A DNA stretch of 64,000 nt, from contig SSFR01000007.1 of NCBI GenBank assembly GCA_008015505.1, positions 62,001 to 126,000 on the forward strand. Reading direction: 5' to 3'. The first letter of the stretch is position 1. Every line of letters begins with the position of its first letter. Both the position numbers and the translations under genes were made by a program. Shown here piece by piece: positions 38,622 to 48,580 of the stretch. Source of the DNA: Pedobacter sp. (GTDB lineage: Bacteria > Bacteroidota > Bacteroidia > Sphingobacteriales > Sphingobacteriaceae). A model generated the notes under the pieces. The model did not search any database. It was given only the letters and a program-made list of their open reading frames with translations, and had not been told where the DNA came from.

Positions 38622-40226
38622 ATGAGTAATATATTGTGTCAACCTTCGAATTTCAAATATTTAAACCTCGATCAGGTAAAAAATATTCATTACCAACTTT
38701 CGCCAGCTGAGCTAATAGAAGCGGCGATTTGCCATAAAGAAGGTACTTTGGCTGATACTGGAGCATTAGTGGTTGATACAGGAGAGTTTACTGGACGCTC
38801 GCCTAAAGACCGTTTCATTGTTGCAGATGATATAACAGAAAATGCGGTGTGGTGGGGGGATGTGAATATTCGTATTAGTCCGGATAAATTTGAGCAACTT
38901 TTTCAAAAGGTAACTAAACATTTGAGTGCTGGGCGAGCTATTTATGTTCGGGATGCTTCTGTTTGTGCAAATCCTAAGTATAAATTATCCTTACGCATTG
39001 TAACAGAAAACGCATTTCAGAATTTATTTGCTAATAACTTGTTCCTTCCTCCAGATCAGGTAGATCCAGTAAAACGGCCTGAATGGACTATCATTGCCGC
39101 TCCAAGTTTTAGGGCTATACCGGCTGAAGATGGTACGAGACAGCATAATTTCTCAATTATTAACTTTTCGAGAAAAATTATTTTAATAGGGGGAACTGCT
39201 TATACGGGAGAAATTAAAAAAGGAATGTTCTCTGTGCTGAATTTCATTTTACCGCAGCAACATGTTTTGTCTATGCATTGTTCTGCTAATGTGGGACAGA
39301 ATGGGGATACAGCTATATTTTTTGGCTTATCAGGTACTGGGAAAACAACCTTGTCAACAGATTCTGAGCGAGCTTTAGTGGGGGATGATGAACATGGGTG
39401 GTGTGCAAATTACATATTCAACTTTGAGGGGGGGTGTTATGCTAAGTGTGTGAATTTGAGTGCAGATAAAGAGCCTCAGATATATGATGCAATCAAGTTT
39501 GGCGCTTTGCTAGAAAATACCATTTATTATAAAAATACCCGTACGGTTGATTTTGCAGATATTACTAAAACAGAAAATACACGGGTTGCGTATCCAATAC
39601 ATTATATTAAAAATAGCATTATCCCTTCATTAGCATCTTTGCCTCAGAATATATTTTTCTTGACGGCAGATGCCTTTGGCGTTTTTCCACCAATTTCTAA
39701 ATTGACGGCAGGGCAAGCGATGTATCATTTTATTTCGGGATATACGGCCAAAGTAGCTGGCACGGAAGCTGGTATTAATGAACCTCAGGTTACTTTTTCG
39801 GCTTGTTTTGGGAAAGCATTTTTACCACTTCATCCAACAAAATATGCTGAATTATTAGGAGAGAAAATGAAAAAAAGTAGTGTGAATGTTTGGTTAGTGA
39901 ATACGGGATGGACAGGTGGGGCTTATGGGGTTGGGAGTAGAATGAAACTTTCTTTTACACGAGCAATGGTTACTGCAGCAATTAAGGGCGAATTAAATAA
40001 GGTTGGTTTTGACGAGCATCCCATATTCGGTTTAATGATACCTTTGAGTTGTCCTGATGTGCCATCAGAAGTATTGAATCCAAAAAATACCTGGTTCGAT
40101 AAAAGTGCATATGATCGAGCGGCTCTTGATTTGGCCCATGCATTTATCTTAAACTTTAAGCAATTTGATGCATTTGCTAATGATGAGATTAAAAGTGCTA
40201 GCCCTAGAGTAGCCGTTCGGATATAA
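38622..40226 (+). CDS. pckA: phosphoenolpyruvate carboxykinase (ATP)
   Basis: DTGEFTGRSPKDRFIV, MHCSANVG, FFGLSGTGKTTLSTD; start trimmed to MSNILCQ. Confidence 0.95.
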   Translation: MSNILCQPSNFKYLNLDQVKNIHYQLSPAELIEAAICHKEGTLADTGALVVDTGEFTGRSPKDRFIVADDITENAVWWGDVNIRISPDKFEQLFQKVTKHLSAGRAIYVRDASVCANPKYKLSLRIVTENAFQNLFANNLFLPPDQVDPVKRPEWTIIAAPSFRAIPAEDGTRQHNFSIINFSRKIILIGGTAYTGEIKKGMFSVLNFILPQQHVLSMHCSANVGQNGDTAIFFGLSGTGKTTLSTDSERALVGDDEHGWCANYIFNFEGGCYAKCVNLSADKEPQIYDAIKFGALLENTIYYKNTRTVDFADITKTENTRVAYPIHYIKNSIIPSLASLPQNIFFLTADAFGVFPPISKLTAGQAMYHFISGYTAKVAGTEAGINEPQVTFSACFGKAFLPLHPTKYAELLGEKMKKSSVNVWLVNTGWTGGAYGVGSRMKLSFTRAMVTAAIKGELNKVGFDEHPIFGLMIPLSCPDVPSEVLNPKNTWFDKSAYDRAALDLAHAFILNFKQFDAFANDEIKSASPRVAVRI

Positions 40227-40306
40227 GACTTATTTTTAAATTTGGTTTTAAAAAAAATAAATCTTTTATTGGTGGGATGTTGATTCCTGTGAATCACAAG
40301 TCGTTT

Positions 40307-40377
40307 GCTCTGAATTTTATCAAAATACGTGCGATACCACTCAGGGTAATCCTGAATAAATTTGATAAAACAGGAGC
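40307..40377. promoter_or_regulatory. structured intergenic element upstream of exbB
   Basis: Nested inverted repeats gctc..ttttatcaaa .. cagg-gtaat-cctg .. tttgataaaa..gagc. Confidence 0.4.
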
Positions 40378-40516
40378 GATCATCTATTTATTGGAATATA
40401 ATAGATTTGCTGTCCGTGTATCGGGAATAGATTTATAGGTATAGGATAGCTTTTACAAGCTAATTTGGTTAACAAAAAACAAGTAATTAAAAAACAAATA
40501 ACTAAAAATTAAGAAA

Positions 40517-41344
40517 ATGGCAAACCCACCAAAACCAACAATGGCGAAGAAAGAGAGCTCTGGTTCCAGCATTTTTGCAAGTTTATCGATTGTCATCTGT
40601 TTACTGATCGGATTTGTTCTTTGGAAATTTGTGATGGGGGATGCTTCAAACTTTGAAGGGGGAGATCCAGTCAATGGACACCCGCTACCAGGTAATTATT
40701 TTGGGATGGTTTATAAAGGAGGGTATATTGTTCCCGTATTGATGGGGATGTTATTGATGGTGATTATATTCTCTTTTGAGCGCTTTTTTGTGATTAATAA
40801 AGCTACTGGGAAGGGTAACGTGGATGTTTTTGTCAAAAATATTCAAGGGTTTTTGGGTGCTGGTCATGTGGATTCAGCCATGTTAGAGTGTGATAAGCAA
40901 GAAGGTTCTGTTGCCAATGTGATCAAATCTGGGCTAAAGAAATATAGAGAAATGGAGCATGAAGCCAAAATGGATACGGAGCAAAAGTGCTTAGCTATCC
41001 AGAAAGATATTGAAGAAGCAACTGCATTGGAGATGCCTATGCTAGAGAAGAACCTAACAGTTATTGCCACATTGGTATCTATTGGTACATTGATGGGTTT
41101 GTTAGGTACGGTAACTGGTATGATCAAGGCTTTTGCCGCATTATCATCTGCGGGTTCTCCGGATCAAGCTACTTTAGCTAATGGTATTTCAGAAGCATTA
41201 ATTAATACGGCTACGGGTATTTCAACCTCCGCATTAGCTATCATTATGTATAATGTATTTACTTCTAAGATTGACAAGTTAACCTATTCGATTGATGAGG
41301 CTGGCTTTTCTATTGTTCAGACCTATGCAAGTACGCATAAGTAA
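40517..41344 (+). CDS. exbB: MotA/TolQ/ExbB proton channel family protein
   Basis: ATLVSIGTLMGLLGTVTGMIKAFAAL, ISEALINTATGISTSALAIIMYNVF. Confidence 0.92.
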   Translation: MANPPKPTMAKKESSGSSIFASLSIVICLLIGFVLWKFVMGDASNFEGGDPVNGHPLPGNYFGMVYKGGYIVPVLMGMLLMVIIFSFERFFVINKATGKGNVDVFVKNIQGFLGAGHVDSAMLECDKQEGSVANVIKSGLKKYREMEHEAKMDTEQKCLAIQKDIEEATALEMPMLEKNLTVIATLVSIGTLMGLLGTVTGMIKAFAALSSAGSPDQATLANGISEALINTATGISTSALAIIMYNVFTSKIDKLTYSIDEAGFSIVQTYASTHK

Positions 41345-41426
41345 ACATAGCGTCCTTAATCATTTTTGGATTATAACATTTGATAATTTACGACGATCAC
41401 TATACGAAATAGTTTAACACAAAGTC

Positions 41427-42050
41427 ATGCCCAAAGTAAAAGTCCCTAGAAAAAGTACGGCTATTGATATGACAGCGATGTGCGATGTGGCTTTCTTGTT
41501 GCTTACATTTTTCATCTTGACTGCAACGGCACGTCAGCCTGAGCCACTTCCTGTAGATACCCCAGCCTCTACGGTGAAAGTTAAGCTACCGGAACTGGAT
41601 ATAGCTACCCTAACGGTTGGTCGGGGCAAGGTTTTCTTTGGAGTAAAGGGTCAGCAGGTACGTGAGCTCATGTTGGATAAGATGGCTAAGCGATACAATA
41701 TTCAGTTTACTCCAGAAGAAAGGAAAAGGTTTTCACTGATAGAAAGCTTCGGCGTGCCTATTGCCAATCTAAAACAAATTATTGCTTTGAGCGGAGATGA
41801 ACGTAATAGGCTCGGGCTTCAACCAGGTATACCTCTTGATTCAACAGATAATCAACTAAACGAATGGATTTTACAGGCGCGTTATGCCACTAAAGAGTTA
41901 CATAATGTGGATATGCGTATTAGCATTAAAGGAGATTCTAGGGAACAATATCCCGAGATCAAAAAAGTGATTGATATTCTTCAAAAGCAAAAAATCAATA
42001 AGTTTAGTTTGATCACTTCATTGAGAAAAGGCGAAGAAAAAAACAAGTAG
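41427..42050 (+). CDS. exbD: ExbD/TolR family biopolymer transporter
   Basis: STAIDMTAMCDVAFLLLTFFILTATAR. Confidence 0.9.
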   Translation: MPKVKVPRKSTAIDMTAMCDVAFLLLTFFILTATARQPEPLPVDTPASTVKVKLPELDIATLTVGRGKVFFGVKGQQVRELMLDKMAKRYNIQFTPEERKRFSLIESFGVPIANLKQIIALSGDERNRLGLQPGIPLDSTDNQLNEWILQARYATKELHNVDMRISIKGDSREQYPEIKKVIDILQKQKINKFSLITSLRKGEEKNK

Positions 42051-42111
42051 TACATGTTTTCTGAATTGTGTTTATTGATTAATGCTTCTACAAAAATTAA
42101 ATAATTAGATA

Positions 42112-42663
42112 ATGGCAGAATTAAACACCTCCGGTGGGGGAGGGAAAAAAGGTGGTAAAGTCAGGAGTAAGAAAATGTCTACTCGCGTTGACCTGACTGC
42201 AATGGTTGATTTGGCTTTTCTCTTGATCACTTTCTTCATGCTCACCACAACACTTGCTAAACCTCAGGCGATGGATTTAGCCATGCCTGATAAGGATGAG
42301 AAAAATAAAGATGCAAAGCTGGAAGTAGCTGATAATCGAACTATGACTATTCTTTTGGGTAGTGCCAATCGCTTGGAGTGGTACATGGGAGCTGTAGATA
42401 AGCCACTTACTCCTCCAACAGTAGATAATTTTGGTAAAAATGGTATCCGTAAAGCCATTATTGAACAAGCAAAGAAAGTATTAGAGGCTACAAAAAATCC
42501 CAAAAAAGGATTAATCGTGTTAATTAAGCCTAGTGATAAGTCTAATTATAGAAATTTGGTTGACATTTTGGATGAGATGAAAATATCCAATGTGCAGGTT
42601 TATGCCATTGTTGATATCACAAAACCAGAAATAGCTTTGCTTACAAGAGACCATATTTATTAA
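42112..42663 (+). CDS. exbD: second ExbD/TolR family protein
   Basis: STRVDLTAMVDLAFLLITFFMLTTTLAKP. Confidence 0.9.
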   Translation: MAELNTSGGGGKKGGKVRSKKMSTRVDLTAMVDLAFLLITFFMLTTTLAKPQAMDLAMPDKDEKNKDAKLEVADNRTMTILLGSANRLEWYMGAVDKPLTPPTVDNFGKNGIRKAIIEQAKKVLEATKNPKKGLIVLIKPSDKSNYRNLVDILDEMKISNVQVYAIVDITKPEIALLTRDHIY

Positions 42664-42707
42664 TGCCTCTTAAAAATTTGGTATATTAAATTCTTAAAAA
42701 ATAAAGT

Positions 42708-43526
42708 ATGCTAGGATCAAAACTAGATCTATTCGATCCACAATGGTTAGAGGTGGTTTTTTTTGGGCGGAATAAGGCTTATGGAGCATACAGTCTTCGT
42801 AAAAATGATTCGCGTACGACAAGTATTGCAATAATTGTCGGTGCGACATTATTTATACTTGCGGTAAGTCTGCCTCTGGTAATTAGATATATTTCGGGAA
42901 TTATGCCTCAGGAAGAGAAGTTTAAACAAACAGAAGTCGTGCTGGCTCCACCACCTCCGGTAAGTAAGGAGGAGACGCCACCACCACCGCCTGAGCCTCC
43001 TAAGCCTAAAGTCGATCAGGTAAAATTTCCTCCTCCAGTGGTGGTTCCTGCTGAGAAAGTGCGAGACGAAGAGCCCCCAACTGTGGAAGAGCTTAAAAAA
43101 GCAGATCCGGGCCAAAAAACAATACAAGGTGACCCCAATGCAGAGGTTAAAATTGAAGAGCCAGTAGGTGAATCAGAAGCTAAAGTTACAGAGGACAATA
43201 CATTGCATGATTTTGCAACAGTAGAGGTGTTACCAAGTTTTCCAGGTGGAGATGCTGCCTTTGGAAAGTATCTTAGTAAAGCTATACGGTATCCGGCAGT
43301 AGCTCGTGAAAATAATATTACAGGTAGGGTAATTGTGAGTTTCGTTGTGGAAAAAGATGGTTCCTTGACAGATATCAAAGTATTACGTGGTATAGGTGGG
43401 GGCTGTGATGAAGAGGCTGTTCGAGTTTTAAAACAAGCACCAGCATGGAAGCCAGGTATACAAAATGGGCGTCCGGTACGTGTTAGTTTTACTATGCCTA
43501 TATTTTTTCAACTGTCATCCGAATAA
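42708..43526 (+). CDS. tonB: TonB family energy transducer
   Basis: Proline-rich APPPPVSKEETPPPPPEPPKPK linker; C-terminal YPAVARENNITGRVIVSFVVEKDGSLTDIKVLRGIGGGCDEEAVRVLKQAPAWKPGIQNGRPVRVSFTMPIFF. Confidence 0.93.
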   Translation: MLGSKLDLFDPQWLEVVFFGRNKAYGAYSLRKNDSRTTSIAIIVGATLFILAVSLPLVIRYISGIMPQEEKFKQTEVVLAPPPPVSKEETPPPPPEPPKPKVDQVKFPPPVVVPAEKVRDEEPPTVEELKKADPGQKTIQGDPNAEVKIEEPVGESEAKVTEDNTLHDFATVEVLPSFPGGDAAFGKYLSKAIRYPAVARENNITGRVIVSFVVEKDGSLTDIKVLRGIGGGCDEEAVRVLKQAPAWKPGIQNGRPVRVSFTMPIFFQLSSE

Positions 43527-43540
43527 GAAGTTATTTTTTC

Positions 43541-43759
43541 ATGTATAGTAAAGAGTTTTCAAATAAACAAAAATCGCCTATGCAGCGATTTTTGTTTATT
43601 TCAGGCTTATTGATGTTTGGGCTGTACTTTGGATTGGGTATTGCCATCATATGTTGGAAAGATTTTCCATTAGCACTTTCTTTTGGCTATAGGGTTGCAT
43701 TTGGGTTGCTGTTAATCGTATATTCCTTTATTAGATTTGTGCGCCTCTTGAAAAGATAG
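43541..43759 (+). CDS. hypothetical small membrane protein
   Basis: 72 aa with two hydrophobic segments; alternative start at 43580. Confidence 0.5.
   Translation: MYSKEFSNKQKSPMQRFLFISGLLMFGLYFGLGIAIICWKDFPLALSFGYRVAFGLLLIVYSFIRFVRLLKR
43561..43601. terminator. perfect 17 bp hairpin after tonB, inside the next ORF
   Basis: aaataaacaaaaatcgc-ctatgca-gcgatttttgtttattt. Confidence 0.65.
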
Positions 43760-43760
43760 T

Positions 43761-44651
43761 ATGAAATGGCCGAAGATTACATTTTTTGCTTTTATTGTGT
43801 TGGTAACTTGTTGTAATACGCCCCAGGAACATACTTATACTTCTGGAAGCACCAGAATACTTGTTGATGAGTCTTTGGCCCCCATTATCGATGATGAAGC
43901 ATATGTGTTTCAAAACATTTATACTAAGGCTAAATTGGTCTTAATGTATAAGCCAGAAAATCAGCTTATGTCATTGTTTTTGAATGATAGTGCTCGGGTA
44001 GCTATTTTATCGCGGGAATTGACCAAAGAAGAGGCTAAATTTTATGAAAATAAGAAAATAAAGATACGAGCCACATGTTTTGCTATTGATGGAATAGCAC
44101 TTATTACACATCAATCTAACCCAATCTCTGAGGTAACTGTAGATGAATTAATCGATGTGTTGACAGGAAAATCTGGTAAGATAAAAAGTTTGATTTTTGA
44201 TAATCAAAACTCAAGTACAGTGCGGTATTTTAAGGAGATAGCAGGAGTAGATGTATTACCACCACATACAGTGTATGCGTTGAAATCTAATTTGGAAGTG
44301 ATTCAATATGTGTATAAAAATCCAGGCTCAATAGGTGTTGTTGGAGTTGACTGGATAGAGCAACCGGATAGAATAGTGGAGAAACTAGTTGAACAGCTTA
44401 AGATATTGGGTGTGAAAAACAAGTTGGGTAAGCCAGGGTCAGATGCATACTATAAGCCTAACCAAAATGATATTGCTCTTGGAGTTTATCCATTCACTAG
44501 GTCGTTATATATTATTAATTGCCAGGGTGGACCGGGTCTAGGTGCTGGTTTTGCTTCGTTTTTGGCAGGCGAAAGGGGGCAGCGAATTATATTAAAGTCG
44601 GGGCTTTTACCTAATCAAATTCCCCCTCGTGAAGTAGTTGTTAGAAAGTGA
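43761..44651 (+). CDS. PstS-like phosphate-binding lipoprotein
   Basis: STRILVDESLAPIIDDEAYVFQ, NPISEVTVDELIDVLTGK, GVYPFTRSLYIINCQGGPGLGAGFASFLAGERGQRIILKSGLLP. Confidence 0.82.
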   Translation: MKWPKITFFAFIVLVTCCNTPQEHTYTSGSTRILVDESLAPIIDDEAYVFQNIYTKAKLVLMYKPENQLMSLFLNDSARVAILSRELTKEEAKFYENKKIKIRATCFAIDGIALITHQSNPISEVTVDELIDVLTGKSGKIKSLIFDNQNSSTVRYFKEIAGVDVLPPHTVYALKSNLEVIQYVYKNPGSIGVVGVDWIEQPDRIVEKLVEQLKILGVKNKLGKPGSDAYYKPNQNDIALGVYPFTRSLYIINCQGGPGLGAGFASFLAGERGQRIILKSGLLPNQIPPREVVVRK

Positions 44652-44674
44652 AATTATTTATAGCATAAGGATAT

Positions 44675-46345
44675 ATGATAATGATTGGAAAGAAGTGGTG
44701 TCTGAGTATTGGGTTCCTTTGGGCGTGTACAGCGGTATATGCACAGAGTTTAGCTGATGCTAAAAAAGCCATCGATGCAGAACAGTATCAGAAGAGTAAA
44801 TCGATGCTTCAGGTTTTGACTGTTAATCAGCCTACTAACGCAGAGAATTATTTCTATTTGGGTAGTGTTTATATGAAAACAGACCATCCTGATTCAGCAA
44901 AAATGATCTTTAGCAAAGGGGTATCTATCAATGTTAATTATCCGTTGAATTATGTAGGACAAGGAGCTGTCGCATTAGCAGAAGGGGACTCAGTGGTAGC
45001 AAAAGAACGTTTTGATCGAGCGCTTTTACTAGCAGGTAGGCGAGATGTTTTGCCTTTTCTGAACATTGCTACAGCATATATTAAGACCTCTAAGCCAGAT
45101 TACGTACGAGCGTTGGCGTATTTAGAAAAAGCCAAGGAAATAAATGATAAGGATGCCGGGCTTTATTTGGTTATGGGAGATGCTTATCGAGGCCAGTTAA
45201 AAAATAGTGAGGCATATAGCGCCTATCGTACTGCTTTTGATCTTAATAAAACATTATTACGTTCTAAGGTGGAGCTTGGTGTAATCAATAAAATGTCCAA
45301 AGCTTTTCAGGAATCGGTGGATGAGTTTAATAGTGTACTGTCCATCGATCCTAATTATGGTCCTGCATATCGTGAATTGGCTGAAACATATTACTTATGG
45401 GCTAATTCCGATGCAGCAAAGTATAGTGCAAGGATTAAACAAGCCTTATCATACTATGAGAAATATATGGACTTAACGGATCGCTCATTGGATTCCCGGA
45501 TGCGTCATGCTGATTTTTTAATTCTTGCCAAGGAATACAAAGCTTTAGAAGCTGAGGCGAATGAAATGGCTAAAATTGATCATGTAAATCCTAGAATATT
45601 GCGCTACAAAGCCTATGCTGCTTATGAAAATGGGAATTATGATTCTACTATTCAAGCTTTAAAAGACTTTATGGGTAAGGTTGATCCTAAACGCATTATT
45701 GCTCAGGATTATCTTTATTTAGGACGAGCAGAAATTAAGGTGGGATCAATAGATGAGGGTATTGAGGACTTTAAAAGAGCAATTAGTATAGATTCAACAA
45801 GTACCTCTGCAATGAGTGAGATAGGTAAAACACTTTATGATGCTAAAAAATACGGTCAAGCAGCTCAAGCTTATGAGTTATCAGTGAAAAACTCTAAGCG
45901 TAGTCTATTGGATTATTATTATTTAGGGTCGTCCTATTATTTTGATTACGGTTCGAGAAAAGTGTCTAATCAAAATGTGGATGCTACACTTTTAGCAAAA
46001 GCTGATTCTGCTTTTAGCTACTTAATACAACGTGCACCAACTACACATGCAGCTTGGCAGTTTAGGGGGCGTATCAATCGTCAGTTGGATGATGAAAATG
46101 ATAGTAAAGGGTTGGCTGTACCTTATTATGAAAAGTATATAGATATTATTACCGTGACTAAACCAGAACTTGCTGCTAAAAATGTGCCCGGTTTGGTAGA
46201 AGCATATACCTATTTAGGCTCTGTGGCTGCAAGGAGAGATCGAAATAATGGCAAAGCGAAAGAATATTTCGATAAAGTGTTAGCACTTGACCCTAATAAT
46301 GAAGTGGTCAAACAAGCATTAAAGGCAATTAGTCCGAAGAAGTAG
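44675..46345 (+). CDS. TPR-repeat protein
   Basis: Multiple TPR units; signal peptide; C-terminal GKAKEYFDKVLALDPNNEVVKQALKAI. Confidence 0.85.
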   Translation: MIMIGKKWCLSIGFLWACTAVYAQSLADAKKAIDAEQYQKSKSMLQVLTVNQPTNAENYFYLGSVYMKTDHPDSAKMIFSKGVSINVNYPLNYVGQGAVALAEGDSVVAKERFDRALLLAGRRDVLPFLNIATAYIKTSKPDYVRALAYLEKAKEINDKDAGLYLVMGDAYRGQLKNSEAYSAYRTAFDLNKTLLRSKVELGVINKMSKAFQESVDEFNSVLSIDPNYGPAYRELAETYYLWANSDAAKYSARIKQALSYYEKYMDLTDRSLDSRMRHADFLILAKEYKALEAEANEMAKIDHVNPRILRYKAYAAYENGNYDSTIQALKDFMGKVDPKRIIAQDYLYLGRAEIKVGSIDEGIEDFKRAISIDSTSTSAMSEIGKTLYDAKKYGQAAQAYELSVKNSKRSLLDYYYLGSSYYFDYGSRKVSNQNVDATLLAKADSAFSYLIQRAPTTHAAWQFRGRINRQLDDENDSKGLAVPYYEKYIDIITVTKPELAAKNVPGLVEAYTYLGSVAARRDRNNGKAKEYFDKVLALDPNNEVVKQALKAISPKK

Positions 46346-46500
46346 ATTTTCGTGGATTTGATTTTAAGAATTCTTCCTGTTGCTGAACAAGCTCTAATAT
46401 ATCTTGTCTTAATAGTGGTCACAGAATCTAAATAAAGCTTACCTTCTTTCCATCTACCGATGATGACTATATTGATAGCTCTCGTGTGTCATTAAATTAA

Positions 46501-46541
46501 AACCAAAGCCCATTTAAATTTTGCTTAAACAGGCTTTGGTT
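46501..46541. terminator. terminator between convergent transcription units
   Basis: aaccaaagcc ... ggctttggtt stem with T-run. Confidence 0.6.
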
Positions 46542-46565
46542 TGGCATTTTTTTAATTCGATTTTA

Positions 46566-48479
46566 CTACATCGCCTGAATGTGTAAATGGTCTAATGCAT
46601 CAGCAAAGAGGAAGAGAATATTTGCTCCTCGAGTTGCAGCATTATCGATAGCGGTTTTCAGTGTATTGCGTGAGTTTGTATTGGCAATAAAGTTGAGATC
46701 AGTAGCTGTTCTTCCAGATGGAGAGTGTTCATTGTATTGATTGGGAAGAAATAAATTTCCAGTAGTGGGAAGGTCCTGATACTGTGGCAACAGTGTCGGA
46801 GGTGTGGTATTGGCATACACCGTAATGTGGTTATTGTATGTCCTGAAATCGTGTTCAGCCCCTGATCCGTCCGCATAAGGTGGGCGTGGTAGTCCAAGGG
46901 CATAATTTCCTGGTGCTAAGTTATTGATGGCAGCCACGACCGCATTCAAACACTGTGCTTGATTACGAACATCAATGCGAATGCCATCGATATGAGTTAA
47001 ATCTACCGCTGTACCATTGGAGTGATGCGAAGAACGCGGTCTAATATAGCTCAGGATTCCAAAAGCCGGATTAGCGCTTTGATTATGATTTAGCGAAAAA
47101 TAAAGCATTTGATTGATGCTTTGAAGTAGGGATAGCGAAGGAACAAAGGTGTTGTCACCCAGTTGATAGTTACCATTGGTCCGGATGTATTCTAATTGCT
47201 GCCTGATATTGCTTGGAATATTTACCCGACCGGGATTGGAAAGAATGTCATTTACCACTTCTTGGATGGTTACGCTCTGTGCGGAAGATATACTTTGTCC
47301 AGTAGATGGCGGAGTATCGTATTGGATGAGGTTATTATGATCGATAATAGATATGAGTGAATCGGCATAACCTGGATCAGTGGCATATCCGGCTCGGGCA
47401 ATTTCTCTAGCAAATTGACGTCCGTCATTAGTATGGTTGAAAGCTTCTCGGTATCTGCTGTTATTTACTAAAAAATTGCCATGATCATTGAAACTGTCGG
47501 TGGCACTAGCATATGCTCTAAAATAGTCTTTTACTCGCCAGCGGTATTTAGTTGCACCACTGCTATCAGTAAAGGCTTCGATAGAAATAATCTCGGGGTA
47601 TGGATGACGACTCTGATCGTTATCGTTATGAATTTCGGTGGTGGTTAATAGTTGTCTTTGTCCTGTCCAGCTTGAACCGGCTTTAATACCAAAAAAGTTG
47701 AGACTAGGAGCATGCCTACCCCAACCTGATTCTAAGGCTGCTTGTGCCAGTGTCACTGAGGCTGGAACACGAGTGGTACGCATACTATCGATTGCATTTT
47801 GCGAATACTGACTAATAAAATCAGTCTGAACTGAAAATTCTCCTGATAAACTATTCCAACTAGCAGCGATGGATTGTGCACTTGAAGTTCCTGTAAATAA
47901 GGCAATTTCTCGGTTTCTTCTGTTTATTAAACCTTGTGAGTCAACAGGCCGCCCATTGATCCTGACTTTTACCCATTTTCTCATTTCGGTGGGTACGGCA
48001 TCGTAATTGCCTTGATTAAGTAAACGACGTAGGGTGGAACGATTCCAAGCACCCGTACCAATGTTGTATACGAAGCTGGCTAGAGCGTCAAATTGATTTT
48101 GACTAAGGGTGACGGTGACGGTGTCGTTGAGCACTTGTTGGGTACTATTTATTCGGGTCATCAATAGTTCGGTAGCTCTCTCTTCGGTGATGCCATTAGT
48201 GTAGGGTTGTTCAGAGGCATCTCCATTGCAATTGCCATGATGAATGAGTGTACCATAACCAATGGTACAATGTCCAGCTTGATCATTATATTTTTGTGGC
48301 ATGAAACGTTCAAACTGTTTGATGAGGTTGACCCCACTGGTGGAAACTTGCCAGTTATTAGTCAAAGCTCGTGATACGTCAGTAGATGCAGCCACCGACA
48401 GTGTTTTGGTAATTTGACGCTTTTTATCAGGTGAATCTAATAATAAGGTATTCATCTGGATGAATCTGTTGTCTGACAT
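46566..48479 (-). CDS. three-domain peptidoglycan hydrolase: GH24 lysozyme + GH73/FlgJ-like glucosaminidase + M15-like metallopeptidase domain
   Basis: GH24: LIKQFERFMPQKYNDQAGHCTIGYGTLIH, QFDALASFVYNIGTGAW; GH73: VPASVTLAQAALESGWGRHAPSLNFFGIK; M15-like: SSHHSNGTAVDLTHID and terminal DHLHIQAM. No signal peptide. Confidence 0.8.
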   Translation of the reverse strand: MSDNRFIQMNTLLLDSPDKKRQITKTLSVAASTDVSRALTNNWQVSTSGVNLIKQFERFMPQKYNDQAGHCTIGYGTLIHHGNCNGDASEQPYTNGITEERATELLMTRINSTQQVLNDTVTVTLSQNQFDALASFVYNIGTGAWNRSTLRRLLNQGNYDAVPTEMRKWVKVRINGRPVDSQGLINRRNREIALFTGTSSAQSIAASWNSLSGEFSVQTDFISQYSQNAIDSMRTTRVPASVTLAQAALESGWGRHAPSLNFFGIKAGSSWTGQRQLLTTTEIHNDNDQSRHPYPEIISIEAFTDSSGATKYRWRVKDYFRAYASATDSFNDHGNFLVNNSRYREAFNHTNDGRQFAREIARAGYATDPGYADSLISIIDHNNLIQYDTPPSTGQSISSAQSVTIQEVVNDILSNPGRVNIPSNIRQQLEYIRTNGNYQLGDNTFVPSLSLLQSINQMLYFSLNHNQSANPAFGILSYIRPRSSHHSNGTAVDLTHIDGIRIDVRNQAQCLNAVVAAINNLAPGNYALGLPRPPYADGSGAEHDFRTYNNHITVYANTTPPTLLPQYQDLPTTGNLFLPNQYNEHSPSGRTATDLNFIANTNSRNTLKTAIDNAATRGANILFLFADALDHLHIQAM

Positions 48480-48580
48480 AGGTTTTAGTATTTAATGATT
48501 TCGCCGTTAATGAGGTGTTGCGTATTTCAACATTTTTAGTGCCTCTAAAGTTTATCTGAATTTAAGATTTAGGACAGTTC

